Source of the DNA: Haematococcus lacustris
Lineage: Eukaryota > Chlorophyta > Chlorophyceae > Chlamydomonadales > Haematococcaceae
Length of the DNA: 64,000 nucleotides
Direction of reading: 5' to 3'
NCBI GenBank assembly: GCA_030144725.1
Contig: JASKMD010000008.1
Location: 2,150,343 to 2,214,342, forward strand
The notes beneath the pieces were generated by a model. It was not told the origin of the DNA, searched no databases, and was given only the letters and a program-made list of their open reading frames with translations. Numbering within the stretch: position 1 is the first letter of the stretch; each line of letters starts with the position of its first letter. The position numbers and the translations under genes are program-made. Of the stretch, positions 30,311-41,772 are shown piece by piece.

Positions 30311-33200
30311 CTTGATACGGACCGCTTTCGCTGAGGTGAGGTCGCCTATGGAGATCAGCCACAGCTACTTGAGGAGCCATCTCAAGAAGGCCACCTCCGC
30401 GACGATGTCTGCAACTCCCTGGTTGGCTGCCTATCTGCAGCACTATGAGCGAGCCAGAGCCTTGCATCGTGTGCGACAATGGTGGGTAGCGATCGCCGGG
30501 CGATGCCGCGCCTGCAAGAGTAGGCGATGCAGAGGGCTGAGCTATGAGCGCCGCGCAGGGTCTGGTATGGTGAAGGCCGGCTTTTGCGGCGAGGACTCAC
30601 CCCGATGCGTGTTCTCCAGCATCATCGGCAAGCCCCGCCACACAATGGCCATGCTGGGGATGGGTCAGAAAGAGTACTACGTCGGTGACGAAGCTCAGGC
30701 CAAGCGTGGCATCCTCTCTCTGAGCTATCCCATTGCTCATGGCATCGTCACAAACTGGTAAGGAGCTTGTCAAGACCAGAACACAGCACTACGAACACGC
30801 ACCCAGGAGGATAGCAGGATTTGGGAAGCAATGTACCGCACGAAACCAGCCCCTGCAGCATTGAATGATCTAGACTGCTTGCGTACCAAGAGCAGGGACA
30901 GCAGCAACAGCAGCAGTAGCAATGAGTTCACAGCCTCTCATGCACAGGGAGGAGATGGAGGCCATTTGGCGTCACACCTTTGACAACGAGCTACGCGTGG
31001 ATGTGAGCACTCGGCCTGTCATGCTGACGGAGGCGCCCATGAACCCCAAGATCAACAGGTGTGCAGCACAGGCGGGCGCTGGGGTGGGCAGCTGGTGGGC
31101 AGCTCCTCCCTACCTAGCTCACACCTACAGCCATGCTCAGCGCAGGCAACGAAGCAGCTTGCAAGCTCAGCAGACAGCTAAGCAGGGCAGTGAGTGCACA
31201 TGCCAGGCCTTGCTTTCGTGTCATGATGCAAATTGGCCTCCAGCACACATGGCTGTGCGCTGGCTCTGTCTTCTTCAGAGAAAAGATGACGACCCTGATG
31301 TTCGAAGACTTCAACGTGCCCGCCATGTATGTGAGTAGGAGCCTGCAGCTGACAGTGTTCACAGCCGCACAGGGATCAGCAGCTCATGGCCACAACCGCT
31401 AAGCGCATCCCAACAATACATTCCTGCCTGGCCCGTCCCAGGCTCTTGATGCAGGGCAGCAGGCGCTTCAGCCAGGTCGCTCAACACAGCCATGCTCAGG
31501 CAGCAGCACCCTGACCTCAGCTGCCATCAGCAACCAGCAGCCCAGTTTGTGTCCTCCACTTTGACGCTTGAGCATCGCCCACTCACTCCCTGCCTGCTGC
31601 TGTCCCTGGCCCTACAGGTGGCCATCCAGGCAGTGCTGTCCCTGTACGCCAGCGGCCGCACCACCGGCATTGTGTGTGACTCAGGCGATGGTGTGACCCA
31701 CACTGTGCCCATCTTTGAGGGTGCGTGTGTTGAGCGTGCCGGGCAGGCTGGACTGGGGCAAAAGAGGGGTGGCATGCTGAGCAGCGGGGACACTGTGCAC
31801 CAGGGACTGGCCAGATGTTGGCTGCCGTCTACATGCCACATGTCTACCCCAATCTTGATGTTGCTCTTGCTGTGAGGAATGGATGTGGCTTAGTGAAGTC
31901 CCTAAGACGCGTGCCCGCAAGGCTAGATTGACTAGGGTGGCATGGGTGTGAGTCCAGGCTGGGGCGCCAAGGGGTCAGGCTGGCTGGGTGATTGCAGGGT
32001 ACAGCATGCCGCACGCCATTGGGCGGCTGGATGTGGCGGGCCGTGACCTGACGCAGTACCTGGCACGCATCTTGCAAGAGGGAGGGGTCAAGCTCACAAA
32101 CTCAGCGGAGATGGAGATTGTGAGGTGTGCCCCGCAGCACTGCTGACCTGTTGCCACATCACCACACTAATTGTAGAGGCACAGTCTGGCATTGTGAAGC
32201 ATGTCACTTTGCGCTATATATTTCGAAACTCGCCAAACAAAAACAAAAACAGTGGTGTGCATGCCTCATGCCATGCATGCATGTGTGCATGCGTGGTGGT
32301 CAGGGACATCAAGGAGAAGCTGTGCTACATTGCGCAAGACTTTGACGCGGAGCTGGCCGCTGCCTCCTCTTCCTCAGCCATTGACAAGGAGTTCACGCTG
32401 CCAGATGGCAACAGCATCACTGTGGGCTCAGAGCGCTTCAGGTGCGACCCGCGGCAAACAGACCTGGCAGTGGCAAGCAGTCTGGTGATAGGCAGCCGCC
32501 AGGGAGGCTGATCTTGCTTAGCCAATCCCATCATCTCCTCTGCAGTATGAGCTGCAGCTCCCACTGTGTTGCCTTTTTCTCAGTGCCACCTGCCTCCCCT
32601 TTCCTCTCTTTCACACTCACCTGTCAAATCAGTAGGCATGGCACATGAGCAGTGGACATGACCTGCCTGCAGGGCTCCTGAGGTGCTGTTTGACCCCAGC
32701 CTGGTGGGCCTGGAGGCTAAGGGCATCCACCACCTGGTCCACGACACCATCAACAAGTGCGACATTGACGTGCGGCGTGAGCTGTACAACAACATCGTGT
32801 TGTCAGGCGGCACCTCCATGTTTGAGGGCATCCAGACAAGGTGAGGGCCAGCACCAGGTGTGCCTGACAGCCTGCCTGTACTGCCCCCCACACAGCACTG
32901 CTGCTGCCGAGGTGGGCAGGGATGTGACGGCAGGCATGCCTTGCGCCAGCAGCAGCAGGCCACCGCACCTGGTGGCCCCTGCCTGCCCTGCCCCTGCAGG
33001 CTGAATGCTGAGGTGTCCACCCTGAGCGGTACCGGCATCAAGGTGCGCGTGGTGGCACCGCCTGAGCGCAAGTACCTGGTGTGGATTGGTGGCTCCATCC
33101 TGTCCTCGCTGTCCACCTTCCAAAGCATGTGGATCACAAGGTGAGGCTGGGAGGGGTTGGGCAGGTGGGTGGCCAGGCCAGTGAAGGGGCAGGCGACAAG
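30311..33200. repeat. Tandem gene duplication, unit 2 (actin locus)
   Basis: Partner of 26533-29424. The exonic changes I found are synonymous. Introns differ by a few substitutions and a 3-bp indel. Confidence 0.9.
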
Positions 33201-33305
33201 ACTTGGGCAGTCATGTCAGAGCAGTAAGGCAGTGGCCTTGCCTGCTCCTGCAGGGAGGAGTACCTCGAGACAGGCCCCAACATCGTGCATCGGAAATGCT
33301 TCTAA
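30445..33305 (+). CDS. Divergent actin, copy 2 (10 exons, 375 aa)
   Basis: Same exon structure as copy 1, from ATG 30445 (exon 1 30445-30481) to TAA 33303-33305. Exon 9 ends at 33140 and exon 10 is 33254-33305. I found about six exonic differences from copy 1, all synonymous: one in exon 2, one in exon 7, one in exon 9 and three in the 52-nt last exon. The encoded protein therefore appears identical. Its stop codon, last intron, 3' UTR and upstream sequence differ from copy 1, so regulation could differ. Function by family: an ATP-binding cytoskeletal filament protein; the NAP1-like type is an inference from divergence. Confidence 0.9.
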
Positions 33306-33558
33306 AGGAGCTTGCATGGCGGAGGCTCGGTTTTGCTTCTGCGTTTGTAATGGAAGGTGGCAGGCTGGACAGTCCTGTTGCATATGCGCTTGCATACCGC
33401 ATAGCGTTGCTTTGAGATGAAGCTACACTGGGTGTTGCACACGCTCTAGCTCCATGCCACTGTGTCCTTTATGAACCTGCGCTATGGGTCGAGGACACAA
33501 CCTAACTACAACCTAACTAGGTACAACCTAACTAGCTGACTGAACCAAAGATAGACGG
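33306..33558. other. Actin copy 2 3' flank
   Basis: Contains the TGTAA signal and three ACAACCTAACTA-type repeats (about 33499-33538). No ORF. Confidence 0.5.
33346..33350 (+). terminator. Candidate TGTAA poly(A) signal, actin copy 2
   Basis: TGTAA 41 nt after the stop codon, giving a far shorter predicted 3' UTR than copy 1. Confidence 0.55.
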
Positions 33559-33565
33559 GGATCAG
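33559..33565. other. Left 7-bp target-site duplication of TIR element copy 2
   Basis: GGATCAG, repeated at 34902-34908. Confidence 0.8.
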
Positions 33566-34901
33566 TCAGGTGTCCCCAACTAACAGAAAACCTACCCCTG
33601 GTAATCAAAACGACGCCGCGTCCCAGCCACGTGGTCTCTAATTATGCTACGCACATCCCTGGATATTGCACTCTGTCAGCTACGGGGTGAAGCGTGTTTA
33701 ACTAATTCCCGTGCATTGTGTTGAGCGCACTGGCGGCTCAAATATCAACATACAAATTCATGCGTGTATTGCTCATGCGGGCCTCGCCGCGATCGACCGC
33801 CGCGACCGACGTGGCCCAGTAGCCCCTGCAAACAGTCAGGGACAGTCGCCGCAGTAAAAACGGTCATCACGGCATGCCAAACAGATGCAACTGAGCAGTA
33901 CAAGGTGTGTAGGCCATTGCTATGTTACCTTGCTGGGTAGGTTGGGTCCGATCCCTCATGCCCGCCTTGCGCTTGCGTGTCGAGCTCGTGCTCATCTCCG
34001 TTGTTGTCCCCTGCTGCTCCTCAGGTGCAGCAACAAGTGGAGGGGTGAGCAACCCTAGGGCTGCACTAGCACCTGCTGCCAGCTGCTGCCAGGGGGGTGC
34101 AGCAGGAGGGGGGGGCAGGTCAGGGGCGGCACCCGCACCAGCTCCCAGCTGCTGCCAGGGGGGTGCAGCAGGAGGGGTCAGGGGCTGGGAGGGGGTGGGG
34201 GGGGGGGTGGGAGGGCGGGGCGGGGGTTGGGAGGAGGTAGGAAGGTTATGCTGGGCTGGGGAGGGGGTGGGGGTGCAAGGGCGTGCAAGGGGGTGCAAGG
34301 GGGCACGGTCCGGGCGGTCGGAGCAGGCTAGTCATTCCTGCAGGCAAAGTAGGGTCACGCCAAAGTCATTTGGAGCAGTCCTGATCATCTAATTGCCATG
34401 CTTTCTTCAGTCGGAGTTGTGACGTTGAGTAAGGAACAGAGTTACTAATCGAAAGTCTGGAGAGTCACAGTGGTCAGCTCACAACATGCCATTTTGTGGA
34501 TGGGGGTCTCCATTCCTGAGAGAGAGACGCACGTTTCCCGCGTATGCCACAATGTCGAGTCGTCACTTGCCCAACGATGGCCCTCCAACACCGCCTGCAC
34601 CAATAAGAGGCTCGCGGAGCGAGCCTGGCGGGCTGAAATGGGATTGTACTTCTGGCTTGATGCCAAGCGCAGTTCGCTCATTGGGGCCTCTACTCACCAC
34701 TAGACCAATCGATAGTGAGCAGCTGAGGTGTGTTCGCGCTCGCTTGCGCCGGCATGGACTCTGATGCAAGGATTAACTCGCCGCTTGCCAGTAGATGCGG
34801 AGTAACTCGCAGGTGCCAATGCAACAAACGCTACCGAAATCGGTGCACTTTGTAGCGAGTACTTGCATGAAGATTACCAACCCCATGTTGGGGACGCCTG
34901 A
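33566..34901. mobile_element. TCAGG-family TIR element, copy 2 (1,336 bp)
   Basis: It starts TCAGGTGTCCCCAACTAAC and ends GTTGGGGACGCCTGA, with the 7-bp duplication GGATCAG on both sides. It shares both end regions with copy 1, is shorter in the middle, and keeps one to two units of the 66-bp repeat (34070-34175). Its minus strand carries the conserved short reading CRRKRARTHLSCSLSI near the right end. Confidence 0.8.
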
Positions 34902-35168
34902 GGATCAGCCCCATTAATCCCCCTACAGGACGGGACAAGCTACGACAGCAACTAGGGCAGCCTTCCATGTCAACTTTGATATCTTTAATGATATGGTTGG
35001 TATGGGGACCGTGTTGTGTTAATATTAGTTGGGGTCGCCTGAGTCTAGGGGTGCACCAGCAGGCGCCGCAGCCTCTTGTCCTCCATCACCCGCTTGGCAC
35101 TGGCCACGGATACCACTGGCCCACGGCCCAAGCAACTTTCCTGGTGTTTGGTGCAGCTATCAGCCTGT

Positions 35169-35175
35169 ATGTCAG
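35169..35175. other. Left 7-bp target-site duplication of TIR element copy 3
   Basis: ATGTCAG, repeated at 36935-36941, where the second copy overlaps the TCAGG end of a neighbouring element. Confidence 0.8.
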
Positions 35176-35484
35176 TCAGGCGACCCCAACTAGCAAAAAA
35201 TGACAGGAAATGATAGGAAACCGACCCTTGGTAATCAAAACGACGCCGCGTCTCAGCCACGTGGTTTCTATTTATGTTTCGCACATCCCTAGATAGAGGA
35301 CTCTGTCAGCTATGCGGTGCAGCTTGTAACATTAAATACTGTGCAGTGTGCTGAGTGCTATGGCGGCTCAAATCTTGACATTCAAATTCATGCCAGTTTT
35401 GCTCATGCGGGCCTTGCCGCGACCGACCGCCGCGACCGACGTGGCCCAGTAGCCTCTGCAAACAGTCAGGGACAGTCGCCGCAG

Positions 35485-35931
35485 TCAAAACAATGCACAT
35501 GGCACGCCAAACAGATGTAACGACGCCCCTCCACCCATGCTCGGAAGTATACAAGGCTGCTGCATTGCTTGACCGCTTCGTGAGCATTGGGCTTCAAGGC
35601 GGTGCTGATGACGCTTTGAAAGTGTCATAGCCAGCTGATGTTGCCTCATCCATGCCTCAAGTGCCTCATTCTCCAACCTCAGCTGCCGTTGCACTGCCTG
35701 TTGGTGCTCGAGCTTCTCCTCAAAGTCGTGCACTATAGCATTGAGGACCTCCTCATGGGCATGCTGCCACTCGACCTCAGTCATCAGCAACTCATTCTTG
35801 GCGTGCACCTCCAAAGCAATAGCTTCAGCCCTCCTTGCTGCGGCTTTCAAGCCGCTAGGGCTGTGCAGATAGCCAGCCCTAGGTGATTTTACAAGTGCTT
35901 GAAGATGAGCATGCTGCCGGCTGGGACCCAT
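35485..35931 (-). CDS. Coiled-coil ORF inside TIR element copy 3
   Basis: A 148-codon reading starting MGPSRQHAHLQALVKSPRAG. Residues about 30-110 form an obvious heptad-type helix (AARRAEAIALEVHAKNELL.., EEKLEHQQAVQRQLRLENE). The start resembles that of the unrelated-looking Pro-rich reading in copy 1 (MAPSRRRAQLQ), which hints at a shared element gene. The last third reads into the conserved element end and may be non-coding. No transposase motif. An exact copy is at 39251-39697. Confidence 0.35.
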   Translation of the reverse strand: MGPSRQHAHLQALVKSPRAGYLHSPSGLKAAARRAEAIALEVHAKNELLMTEVEWQHAHEEVLNAIVHDFEEKLEHQQAVQRQLRLENEALEAWMRQHQLAMTLSKRHQHRLEAQCSRSGQAMQQPCILPSMGGGASLHLFGVPCALF

Positions 35932-35937
35932 GGGTAT

Positions 35938-36320
35938 AAAGGAGGGGTTGGGAGGGGGTGGGAAGGGGTGGGAGGGGGTGGCGGGGGTGGGAGGGGCTGG
36001 GAGGGAGTGGGAGGGGCTGGGAGGGGCTGGGAGGGGCTGGGAGGGGGTGGGAAGGGTTGGCGGGGCAGTGAGGGGGCTAGGAGGGGGTGGGAGGGCAGTG
36101 AGGGGGCTGGGAGGGAGTGGGAGGGGCTGGGAGGGGCTGGGAGGGGCTGGGAGGGGGTGGGAAGGGTTGGCGGGGCAGTGAGGGGGCTAGGAGGGGGTGG
36201 GAGGGCAGTGAGGGGGCTGGGAGGGGCTGGGAGGGGTTGGGAAGGGGTGGCGGGGCAGTAAGGGGGCTGGGAGGGGGCGGGAGGGAGTGGGAGGCTTCTG
36301 CGGGGGCTGTGAGGTGGTGG
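35938..36320. repeat. G-rich minisatellite (GGGAGGGGCT / GGGAGGGGGT units)
   Basis: About 35 ten-base units with a higher-order repeat of 120 bp (compare 35990-36110 with 36105-36225). On the minus strand it reads as (PSQPLPAPP)n, which I treat as non-coding. It recurs at 39704-40086. Confidence 0.8.
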
Positions 36321-38941
36321 GGCTGCAAGGGGGTTCGGCCGGAGTAGGCTAGTCAATCCTGCAAGGCAGAGTTGGGTCACGCCAAAGGGTGAGGAGGCGG
36401 GCCTAATTGATGGTTTGCCGTGCTTTCTTTTCCAGCAGCTGTGTCGTTGAGTAATGAACAAAGTAATAACGAGACATTCTAATAACTCACAGTGGTCAGC
36501 TCACAACATGCCGGTTTGTGCAAGGGGGTCCTTTTTTCTGTGTGGCTGGCTAGAGAGACCTCTATCAAATCGCACCTCGTTGCAATGTCGCGTTATTTCT
36601 TGCCCAACGACGGTCTTCCGACGCCGCCTGCACCAATGAAAGGTTCGTGGAGCAAGCCTGGCGGGCTGAAATGAGATTGTACTTCTGGCTCGATAGCAGG
36701 CGCAGTTCCATCCCTGATGCCGCTACATACCACTAGAACAATCGATGGTGAGCAGCTGAGGTGTATCCGCGCTCGCTTGCGCCGGCATGGCCTCACTTGC
36801 AAGAGGTAACGCGCCGCTTGCCAGTAGATGCGCACTAATTCGCAGGTGCCAATGTGACAAACGCTATCAGAAATGGTGCAGTATTGAAAGAGTATTTGCA
36901 TGAAGATTACCAACCCCATGTTGGGACATCCTGAATGTCAGGCGACCCCAACTAACAAAAAATGGTTCGCACATCCCTGGATAGAGGACTCTGTCAGCTA
37001 CGCGGTGCAGCTTATAACATTAAATAATGTGCACTGTGCTGAGTGCTATGGCGGCTCAAATCGTGACATTCAAATTCATGCCAGTTTTGCTCATGCGGGC
37101 CTCGCCGCGACCGACCGCCGCGACCGACATGGCCCAGTAGCGTCTGCAAACAGTCAGGGACAGTCGCCGCAGTCAAAACAATTCACATGGCACGCCAAAC
37201 CGATGTAACGACGCCCCTCCACCCATGCTCGGAAGTACACAAGGCTTCTGCATTGCTTGACCGCTTCGTGAGTAGTACCTACTACCTGGCCACTCGGTAA
37301 GGCCACTCAAGGTGTGTAGGCCATTGCTACGTTACCTTGCTCGCCATGTTGGGTCCGATCCCTCCCGCCCGCCCTCCGCTTGCGTGTCGAGCTTGTGTCC
37401 AGCTCCGCCCTGACCCCCTGCTGCTCAGCTGGCGGGGTGGGCATCCCAGGGGCAGCACCAGCACCAGCTGCCTGCTGCTGCCAGGGGGGTGCAGCAGGAG
37501 GGGTGGGCAGCCCCAGGGCAGCACCATCACCAGCTGCCTGCTGCTGCCAGGGGGGTGCAGCAGGAGGGGGTAGCAGGTCAGGGGCGGCACCAGCACCAGC
37601 CGCCTGCTGCTGCCAGGGGGTGCAGCACGAGGGGGTAGCAGGTCAGGGGCGGCACCAGCACCGGCACCTGTTGCTGCCTCCAGCTCATCGCCATGCATGC
37701 AGCGGCAGCCATGGGGGTGGGCAGGAGTTGCTAGGGATGGGAAGGGAGAGAAGGAGGGAGGGAGGGGTGGGAGGGGGGTGGGAGGGCGGGGCCGGGGTTG
37801 GGAGGGGGTAGCGGGAATGGGGGGGCAGTGAGGGGGCTGGGAGGGGGTGGTGGGGGGGGTGGGAGGGCGGGGCCGGGGTTGGGAGGGGGTTAGCAGGGGT
37901 GGGAGGGCAGTGAGGGGGCTGGGAGGGGGTGGGGTGGGGGGGTGGGAGGGCTGGGAGGGGGTGGGGTGAGGGGGTGGGAGGGCGGGGCGGGGTTAGGAGG
38001 AGGTAGGAAGGCTATGCTGGGCTGGGGAGGGGGTGGTGGTGCAAGGGCGTGCAAGGGGGTGCGAGGGGGCACGGTCCGGGCGGTCGGAGCAGGCTAGTCA
38101 TTCCTGCAGGCAAAGTAGGGTCACGCCAAAGTCATTTGGAGCAGTCCTGATCATCTAATTGCCATGCTTTCTTCAGTCGGAGTTGTGACGTTGAGTAAGG
38201 AACAGAGTTACTAATCGAAAGTCTGGAGAGTCACAGTGGTCAGCTCACAACATGCCATTTTGTGGATGGGGGTCTCCATTCCTGAGAGAGAGACGCACGT
38301 TTCCCGCGTATGCCACAATGTCGAGTCGTCACTTGCCCAACGATGGCCCTCCAACACCGCCTGCACCAATAAGAGGCTCGCGGAGCGAGCCTGGCGGGCT
38401 GAAATGGGATTGTACTTCTGGCTTGATGCCAAGCGCAGTTCGCTCATTGGGGCCTCTACTCACCACTAGACCAATCGATAGTGAGCAGCTGAGGTGTGTT
38501 CGCGCTCGCTTGCGCCGGCATGGACTCTGATGCAAGGATTAACTCGCCGCTTGCCAGTAGATGCGGAGTAACTCGCAGGTGCCAATGCAACAAACGCTAC
38601 CGAAATCGGTGCACTTTGTAGCGAGTACTTGCATGAAGATTACCAACCCCATGTTGGGGACGCCTGAGGATCAGCCCCATTAATCCCCCTACAGGACGGG
38701 ACAAGCTACGACAGCAACTAGGGCAGCCTTCCATGTCAACTTTGATATCTTTAATGATATGGTTGGTATGGGGACCGTGTTGTGTTAATATTAGTTGGGG
38801 TCGCCTGAGTCTAGGGGTGCACCAGCAGGCGCCGCAGCCTCTTGTCCTCCATCACCCGCTTGGCACTGGCCACGGATACCACTGGCCCACGGCCCAAGCA
38901 ACTTTCCTGGTGTTTGGTGCAGCTATCAGCCTGTATGTCAG

Positions 38942-40700
38942 TCAGGCGACCCCAACTAGCAAAAAATGACAGGAAATGATAGGAAACCGACCCTTGGTAA
39001 TCAAAACGACGCCGCGTCTCAGCCACGTGGTTTCTATTTATGTTTCGCACATCCCTAGATAGAGGACTCTGTCAGCTATGCGGTGCAGCTTGTAACATTA
39101 AATACTGTGCAGTGTGCTGAGTGCTATGGCGGCTCAAATCTTGACATTCAAATTCATGCCAGTTTTGCTCATGCGGGCCTTGCCGCGACCGACCGCCGCG
39201 ACCGACGTGGCCCAGTAGCCTCTGCAAACAGTCAGGGACAGTCGCCGCAGTCAAAACAATGCACATGGCACGCCAAACAGATGTAACGACGCCCCTCCAC
39301 CCATGCTCGGAAGTATACAAGGCTGCTGCATTGCTTGACCGCTTCGTGAGCATTGGGCTTCAAGGCGGTGCTGATGACGCTTTGAAAGTGTCATAGCCAG
39401 CTGATGTTGCCTCATCCATGCCTCAAGTGCCTCATTCTCCAACCTCAGCTGCCGTTGCACTGCCTGTTGGTGCTCGAGCTTCTCCTCAAAGTCGTGCACT
39501 ATAGCATTGAGGACCTCCTCATGGGCATGCTGCCACTCGACCTCAGTCATCAGCAACTCATTCTTGGCGTGCACCTCCAAAGCAATAGCTTCAGCCCTCC
39601 TTGCTGCGGCTTTCAAGCCGCTAGGGCTGTGCAGATAGCCAGCCCTAGGTGATTTTACAAGTGCTTGAAGATGAGCATGCTGCCGGCTGGGACCCATGGG
39701 TATAAAGGAGGGGTTGGGAGGGGGTGGGAAGGGGTGGGAGGGGGTGGCGGGGGTGGGAGGGGCTGGGAGGGAGTGGGAGGGGCTGGGAGGGGCTGGGAGG
39801 GGCTGGGAGGGGGTGGGAAGGGTTGGCGGGGCAGTGAGGGGGCTAGGAGGGGGTGGGAGGGCAGTGAGGGGGCTGGGAGGGAGTGGGAGGGGCTGGGAGG
39901 GGCTGGGAGGGGCTGGGAGGGGGTGGGAAGGGTTGGCGGGGCAGTGAGGGGGCTAGGAGGGGGTGGGAGGGCAGTGAGGGGGCTGGGAGGGGCTGGGAGG
40001 GGTTGGGAAGGGGTGGCGGGGCAGTAAGGGGGCTGGGAGGGGGCGGGAGGGAGTGGGAGGCTTCTGCGGGGGCTGTGAGGTGGTGGGGCTGCAAGGGGGT
40101 TCGGCCGGAGTAGGCTAGTCAATCCTGCAAGGCAGAGTTGGGTCACGCCAAAGGGTGAGGAGGCGGGCCTAATTGATGGTTTGCCGTGCTTTCTTTTCCA
40201 GCAGCTGTGTCGTTGAGTAATGAACAAAGTAATAACGAGACATTCTAATAACTCACAGTGGTCAGCTCACAACATGCCGGTTTGTGCAAGGGGGTCCTTT
40301 TTTCTGTGTGGCTGGCTAGAGAGACCTCTATCAAATCGCACCTCGTTGCAATGTCGCGTTATTTCTTGCCCAACGACGGTCTTCCGACGCCGCCTGCACC
40401 AATGAAAGGTTCGTGGAGCAAGCCTGGCGGGCTGAAATGAGATTGTACTTCTGGCTCGATAGCAGGCGCAGTTCCATCCCTGATGCCGCTACATACCACT
40501 AGAACAATCGATGGTGAGCAGCTGAGGTGTATCCGCGCTCGCTTGCGCCGGCATGGCCTCACTTGCAAGAGGTAACGCGCCGCTTGCCAGTAGATGCGCA
40601 CTAATTCGCAGGTGCCAATGTGACAAACGCTATCAGAAATGGTGCAGTATTGAAAGAGTATTTGCATGAAGATTACCAACCCCATGTTGGGACATCCTGA
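38942..40700. mobile_element. TCAGG-family TIR element, copy 4 (tandem copy of copy 3)
   Basis: Same sequence and same ATGTCAG duplications (38935-38941, 40701-40707) as 35176-36934. It arose by the segmental duplication, not by a separate insertion. Confidence 0.85.
39251..39697 (-). CDS. Coiled-coil ORF, tandem copy
   Basis: Identical in translation to the reading at 35485-35931. See that entry. Confidence 0.3.
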   Translation of the reverse strand: MGPSRQHAHLQALVKSPRAGYLHSPSGLKAAARRAEAIALEVHAKNELLMTEVEWQHAHEEVLNAIVHDFEEKLEHQQAVQRQLRLENEALEAWMRQHQLAMTLSKRHQHRLEAQCSRSGQAMQQPCILPSMGGGASLHLFGVPCALF

Positions 40701-41772
40701 ATGTCAGGCGACCCCAACTAACAAAAAATGGTTCGCACATCCCTGGATAGAGGACTCTGTCAGCTACGCGGTGCAGCTTGTAACATTAAATAATGTGCAC
40801 TGTGCTGAGTGCTATGGCGGCTCAAATCGTGACATTCAAATTCATGCCAGTTTTGCTCATGCGGGCCTCGCCGCGACCGACCGCCGCGACCGACATGGCC
40901 CAGTAGCGTCTGCAAACAGTCAGGGACAGTCGCCGCAGTCAAAACAATTCACATGGCACGCCAAACCGATGTAACGACGCCCCTCCACCCATGCTCGGAA
41001 GTACACAAGGCTTCTGCATTGCTTGACCGCTTCGTGAGTAGTACCTACTACCTGGCCACTCGGTAAGGCCACTCAAGGTGTGTAGGCCATTGCTACGTTA
41101 CCTTGCTCGCCATGTTGGGTCCGATCCCTCCCGCCCGCCCTCCGCTTGCGTGTCGAGCTTGTGTCCAGCTCCGCCCTGACCCCCTGCTGCTCAGCTGGCG
41201 GGGTGGGCATCCCAGGGGCAGCACCAGCACCAGCTGCCTGCTGCTGCCAGGGGGGTGCAGCAGGAGGGGTGGGCAGCCCCAGGGCAGCACCATCACCAGC
41301 TGCCTGCTGCTGCCAGGGGGGTGCAGCAGGAGGGGGTAGCAGGTCAGGGGCGGCACCAGCACCAGCCGCCTGCTGCTGCCAGGGGGTGCAGCACGAGGGG
41401 GTAGCAGGTCAGGGGCGGCACCAGCACCGGCACCTGTTGCTGCCTCCAGCTCATCGCCATGCATGCAGCGGCAGCCATGGGGGTGGGCAGGAGTTGCTAG
41501 GGATGGGAAGGGAGAGAAGGAGGGAGGGAGGGGTGGGAGGGGGGTGGGAGGGCGGGGCCGGGGTTGGGAGGGGGGTAGCGGGAATGGGGGGGCAGTGAGG
41601 GGGCTGGGAGGGGGTGGTGGGGGGGGTGGGAGGGCGGGGCCGGGGTTGGGAGGGGGTTAGCAGGGGTGGGAGGGCAGTGAGGGGGCTGGGAGGGGGTGGG
41701 GTGGGGGGGTGGGAGGGCTGGGAGGGGGTGGGGTGAGGGGGTGGGAGGGCGGGGCGGGGTTAGGAGGAGGTA

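Larger units (their letters stand above)
35176..36934. mobile_element. TCAGG-family TIR element, copy 3 (1,759 bp)
   Basis: It starts TCAGGCGACCCCAACTAGC and ends GTTGGGACATCCTGA with the 7-bp duplication ATGTCAG. It inserted four bases into the end of another family member, whose remainder (GCGACCCCAACTAAC) continues at 36942. The interior differs from copy 1: a coiled-coil ORF and a long GGGAGGGGCT-type minisatellite replace the 66-bp repeats. Confidence 0.85.
34240..38005. repeat. 3,766-bp tandem duplication, unit 1
   Basis: Everything here recurs at +3,766 bp. The unit contains the right part of a TCAGG element, a terminus in inverted orientation (TTAGTTGGGGTCGCCTGA at 35029-35046), a complete TCAGG element (35176-36934) and the left part of another. 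The left boundary is vague because of G-rich repeats. Confidence 0.85.
38006..41772. repeat. 3,766-bp tandem duplication, unit 2
   Basis: Nearly identical to unit 1. I noticed only a T/C-type change in the 37009/40775 region and a one-base insertion near 41570. A third partial unit follows to 42436. Confidence 0.85.

Noticed and set aside
35899..36461. Gly/Trp/Glu-rich and Pro/Ser-rich ORFs
   Set aside because: They come from the G-rich minisatellite in both strands; composition only.
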